Shown one piece after another: positions 59,950-64,000 of a DNA stretch of 64,000 nucleotides (its first letter is position 1; each line of letters opens with the position of its first letter). Origin of the DNA: Actinomycetota bacterium (GTDB lineage Bacteria; Actinomycetota; Actinomycetes; Streptosporangiales; Streptosporangiaceae); contig JAFAYQ010000067.1 of NCBI GenBank assembly GCA_019240215.1, positions 1 to 64,000 on the forward strand, read 5' to 3'. Under the pieces are notes generated by a model that did no database searches, had not been told where the DNA came from, and saw only the letters and a program-made list of their open reading frames with translations. The position numbers and the translations under genes are program-made.

Positions 59950-59953
<4 letters not shown>
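57194..59953 (+). CDS. MGH1-like (GH63-related) alpha-glycosidase
   Basis: The 919-residue protein has an N-terminal beta domain ('[48 protein letters not shown]') and a C-terminal (alpha/alpha)6 barrel with '[34 protein letters not shown]', '[29 protein letters not shown]', '[15 protein letters not shown]' and '[26 protein letters not shown]'. These are typical of mannosylglycerate-hydrolase-like GH63 enzymes. The acidic residues in the W-D-x-G and D-x-T-G-W segments are likely catalytic. The substrate may be a small alpha-glucoside. It is coupled to glgX (GTGA), which suggests joint alpha-glucan breakdown. Confidence 0.88.
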
Positions 59954-62069
<2,116 letters not shown>

Positions 62070-62073
<4 letters not shown>

Positions 62074-63029
62074 GCTAGGTCGAGCAGGGCCCGGGCCAGA
62101 CTGTCGTGGGTGACCAGCCCTTTGATCAGCCCACCGCGCAGCGCGGTCCGGACCGTGTGCGCGCGGGCGGTGCCGTAGGCGACGGCCAGGATCGACGGGA
62201 TCCGGGCCAGCACCGGGGCCGGCGGGACGATCATCCGGCTGTCCAGGCTGGTCTGCACGGGCTGGCCGTGCTCGTCGATGAACACCCCGGCCATCTCCCC
62301 GCAGATGCCGAGGTCGGCCACGGCCTGCCGCTCGGCCGGGGTGATGGCGTCGTAGATGGTGGACAGGCCCGGCTGCCAGGCGCCGATGGCGACGATCGCC
62401 ATCGTCACCGAGCCCATCATCGAGAAGGCATCGGCCACGTCGGGCTGGCGCCGGATCGCGGCCGCCGCCTCGGCGCGGTCCACGATCATCGGCGCGTAGA
62501 AGATGTGGGCCCGGCCGCCGCCGACCCGGGCCACGCTGCGGATGACCTCGAGCAGGTCCCGGTCGTCGGGCGGCGGCACCGCCCCGGTCAGCTGCACGAC
62601 CGGGCACGGGGGCATCGTGGTGAGCGCCGCCGCCAGCCCGCTCAACGCCCGTGACCAGGAGAAACCAAGCACGTCGGCCGGGCTAATGAGGTCCATCAGG
62701 ACCCCCCCGGCCTCCTCCCCGAGCCGCCGCCGCAGCCGCGGCTCGTCGTCGTCGGGGAACCGGAACACGAACGCGTGGTCGAGCCCGAAGGCGGCGCAGA
62801 TCTCGGCCGACAGGGCGGCGTCGAGGGTGCCGCCCGGCAGCCCGATCTCGATCCGGACCATGCCGCTCTCGCGGGCCGCCTCCAGCAGCCGCGCCACCCG
62901 GAACCGGCTGATCCCGAGCTGGTCCGCGATGTCGACCTTCGAGGCGCCCTCCAGGTAGAACTGCCGCGCCACGCGGGCCGCGAGGACGACCTCGGCCGGC
63001 CGGTCGGTGGACAAGCCCTCCATCGTCAC
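62070..63029 (-). CDS. SorC/DeoR-family sugar-binding transcriptional regulator
   Basis: The 319-residue protein has an N-terminal helix-turn-helix ('VARQFYLEGASKVDIADQLGISRFRVARLLEAARESGMVRIEI') and a C-terminal sugar-phosphate-binding domain of SorC type ('CAAFGLDHAFVFRFPDDDEPRLRRRLGEEAGGVLMDLISPADVLGFSWSRALSGLAAAL', 'GICGEMAGVFIDEHGQPVQTSLDSRMI'). SorC proteins repress or activate sorbitol, sorbose and related operons. It is divergent from a sorbitol/mannitol-like ABC binding protein gene, with operator copies between. The start is GTG 63029 or ATG 63023. Confidence 0.93.
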
Positions 63030-63082
63030 CCCCGCTGCGCCACTCTACTGGGCCGCCCGCCGGCCGCCCGCACACCCGTTTC

Positions 63083-63184
63083 CGCTCATATGAGCGCCTA
63101 GCTCACATTCTGGCATAGATCCTTGACTTGCCAACCCATAAAGGATCACTGTTTTCATATGAGACGACCGCGCTCAAATGAGCA
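63083..63184. promoter_or_regulatory. Array of SorC operator-like GCTCATATGAGC sites
   Basis: CGCTCATATGAGCG (63083-63096) is a perfect 14-bp palindrome. Related copies follow: the half-site GCTCACAT (63101-63108), TCATATGA with GA after it (63155-63164), and CGCTCAAATGAGCA (63171-63184). A GATCCTT (63118-63124)/AAGGATC (63141-63147) inverted repeat and a TTGACT -35-like sequence (63123-63128) lie between. The copies flank the promoters of both divergent genes. Confidence 0.75.
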
Positions 63185-63226
63185 AAGCATTACCCGTTGG
63201 GCGCGACGGCGTTAGGGAGGAAGTCA

Positions 63227-64000
63227 ATGGCGATAAGAGCGTCCCGTCGCTGGCAAGCGGCCAGCGTGCTCGCCCTGGCGGCAATCGGGGCCGCGGCGTG
63301 CGGTGGCGGTGCCGGCGGCGGCGGAGGCGGTGGCGGCAGCTCGTCGAAGACGGTCACGGTGGCGGTGGTCGCGAACCCCGACATCACCCAGATGGAACAG
63401 CTGATCAGCAACTTCGAGAAGCAGAACCCGGGCATCAAGGTCAAGTTCGACACCTTGCCGGAGAACCAGGAACGGTCGGAGATCCAGAAGGACATCTCCA
63501 CCAACGGTGGCCTGTACGACGTGGTCATGATCAGCAACTACGAGACGCCGATCTGGGCCAAGAACGGCTGGCTGGACAACCTGTCGACCAAGTTCATCAA
63601 CAGCGACTCGAGCTACGACGTCAGCGACCTGCTGCCTCCCATCGCCAACTCGCTGTCCTACAACGGGGGCCTGTACTCGGTCCCGTTCTACGGCGAGTCG
63701 TCGATGCTCTACTACCGGACCAGCATGCTCAAGGCGGCCGGCATCACGCTGCCTCAGCACCCGACCTGGGCCCAGGTGGCGGCGGCGGCTGCCAAGCTGA
63801 ACAAGCCGGGCAAGGTGGCCGGCATCTGCCTGCGCGGCGAGAACGGCTGGGGCGAGAACCTGGCCACCCTCGACACCGTCATCAACACCTACGGCGGCAG
63901 CTGGTACAACACCAGCTGGCAGCCGCAGCTCACCTCGCCGGCCACCGAGTCGGCCGTGAACTTCTACGTCAACCTGGTCAAGAAGGACGGGGAGCCGGGC
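63227..64000 (+). CDS. ABC transporter extracellular solute-binding protein, sorbitol/mannitol type (3' end beyond window)
   Basis: The first 258 residues of a lipoprotein: an N-terminal basic and hydrophobic signal ('RRWQAASVLALAAIGAAACGGG') with the probable lipid-carrying Cys25, a Gly/Ser linker, then the family 1 binding fold. 'NFEKQNPGIKVKF', 'NGGLYDVVMISNYETPIWAKNGWLDNL', 'PPIANSLSYNGGLYSVPFYGESSMLYYRTSML' and 'KVAGICLRGENGWGENLATLDTVINTYGGSWY' resemble SmoE/MtlE polyol-binding proteins. Permease and ATPase genes would lie to the right. The ATG at 63227 has GGGAGG upstream. It is controlled, by inference, by the divergent SorC protein. Confidence 0.92.
   Translation, partial: MAIRASRRWQAASVLALAAIGAAACGGGAGGGGGGGGSSSKTVTVAVVANPDITQMEQLISNFEKQNPGIKVKFDTLPENQERSEIQKDISTNGGLYDVVMISNYETPIWAKNGWLDNLSTKFINSDSSYDVSDLLPPIANSLSYNGGLYSVPFYGESSMLYYRTSMLKAAGITLPQHPTWAQVAAAAAKLNKPGKVAGICLRGENGWGENLATLDTVINTYGGSWYNTSWQPQLTSPATESAVNFYVNLVKKDGEPG

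Overview
The window is very G+C-rich, densely packed DNA with strong third-position G/C bias, frequent GTG starts, many 4-nt start/stop overlaps and several probable leaderless genes. Together with the PknG-type kinase, glucosyl-3-phosphoglycerate synthase, DUF222/HNH, DUF1707, DUF3072 and DUF5709 proteins, this points to a chromosomal segment of an actinomycete (Actinomycetota). The genus cannot be fixed from the sequence alone. No rRNA, tRNA, CRISPR array, prophage or insertion sequence was recognised. Both ends cut genes: a DUF222/HNH protein at the left and a sugar/polyol ABC binding protein at the right.

Layout. 1-9.8 kb: DUF222/HNH protein, methyltransferase, MarR regulator, a three-gene ECF sigma/Ogt/2OG-oxygenase operon that looks like an alkylation-damage module, a BrkB-family membrane protein, a flavin disulfide reductase with NAD kinase, polyphosphate kinase 2 and a PfkB sugar kinase. 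10-14.5 kb: glucosyl-3-phosphoglycerate synthase and a tyrosine/homogentisate operon (hpd-hmgA) divergent from an Lrp/AsnC regulator, with a clear operator-like inverted repeat between them. 14.5-25.6 kb: NhaA-DsbA fusion, small acidic DUF5709 and DUF3072 proteins, a YbdK-type ligase, an MreB homologue with a Mop/TOBE protein, a short Rho paralogue behind a long leader, AlkB, fumarase, and a PadR-DUF1707 operon. 26-29.2 kb: a secreted GH16-ricin glucanase and 6-phosphogluconate dehydrogenase.

The most system-like region is 29.4-37.8 kb. It is a tightly coupled operon encoding a GlnX-like membrane sensor, a coiled-coil protein, a PknG-type kinase with two zinc ribbons, a zinc-ribbon PP2C phosphatase, a VWA protein and a zinc-ribbon FHA protein. 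This is a complete sensor/kinase/phosphatase/phospho-reader set. A second, ribbon-less PP2C paralogue lies a few kb downstream, past an amino-acid permease and an AsnC regulator.

41-52 kb: DUF4230 protein, a large GT-C-like membrane protein, an acyl-CoA synthetase, thioredoxin, a rhodanese-SufE pair, HxlR/MFS efflux, a PAS-GAF-SpoIIE phosphatase and a flavin reductase. 52.5-57.2 kb: an apparent divalent-metal (probably Mg2+) locus with an unusual Nramp protein, two membrane-less MgtE_N/CBS proteins transcribed divergently, and DUF1003. 57.2-64 kb: an MGH1/GH63-like hydrolase coupled to GlgX, then a SorC-family regulator facing a sorbitol/mannitol-type ABC binding protein across an intergenic region with several copies of one palindromic operator.

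Three themes cut across regions. First, three near-identical TCGAA-N6-TTCGA elements resembling SOS boxes lie before the DUF222, DUF3072 and AlkB genes. Second, six convergent gene pairs end in exactly the same 4-nt stop-codon overlap. Third, many regulators sit beside recognisable dyad operators (Lrp, PadR, SorC, HxlR).
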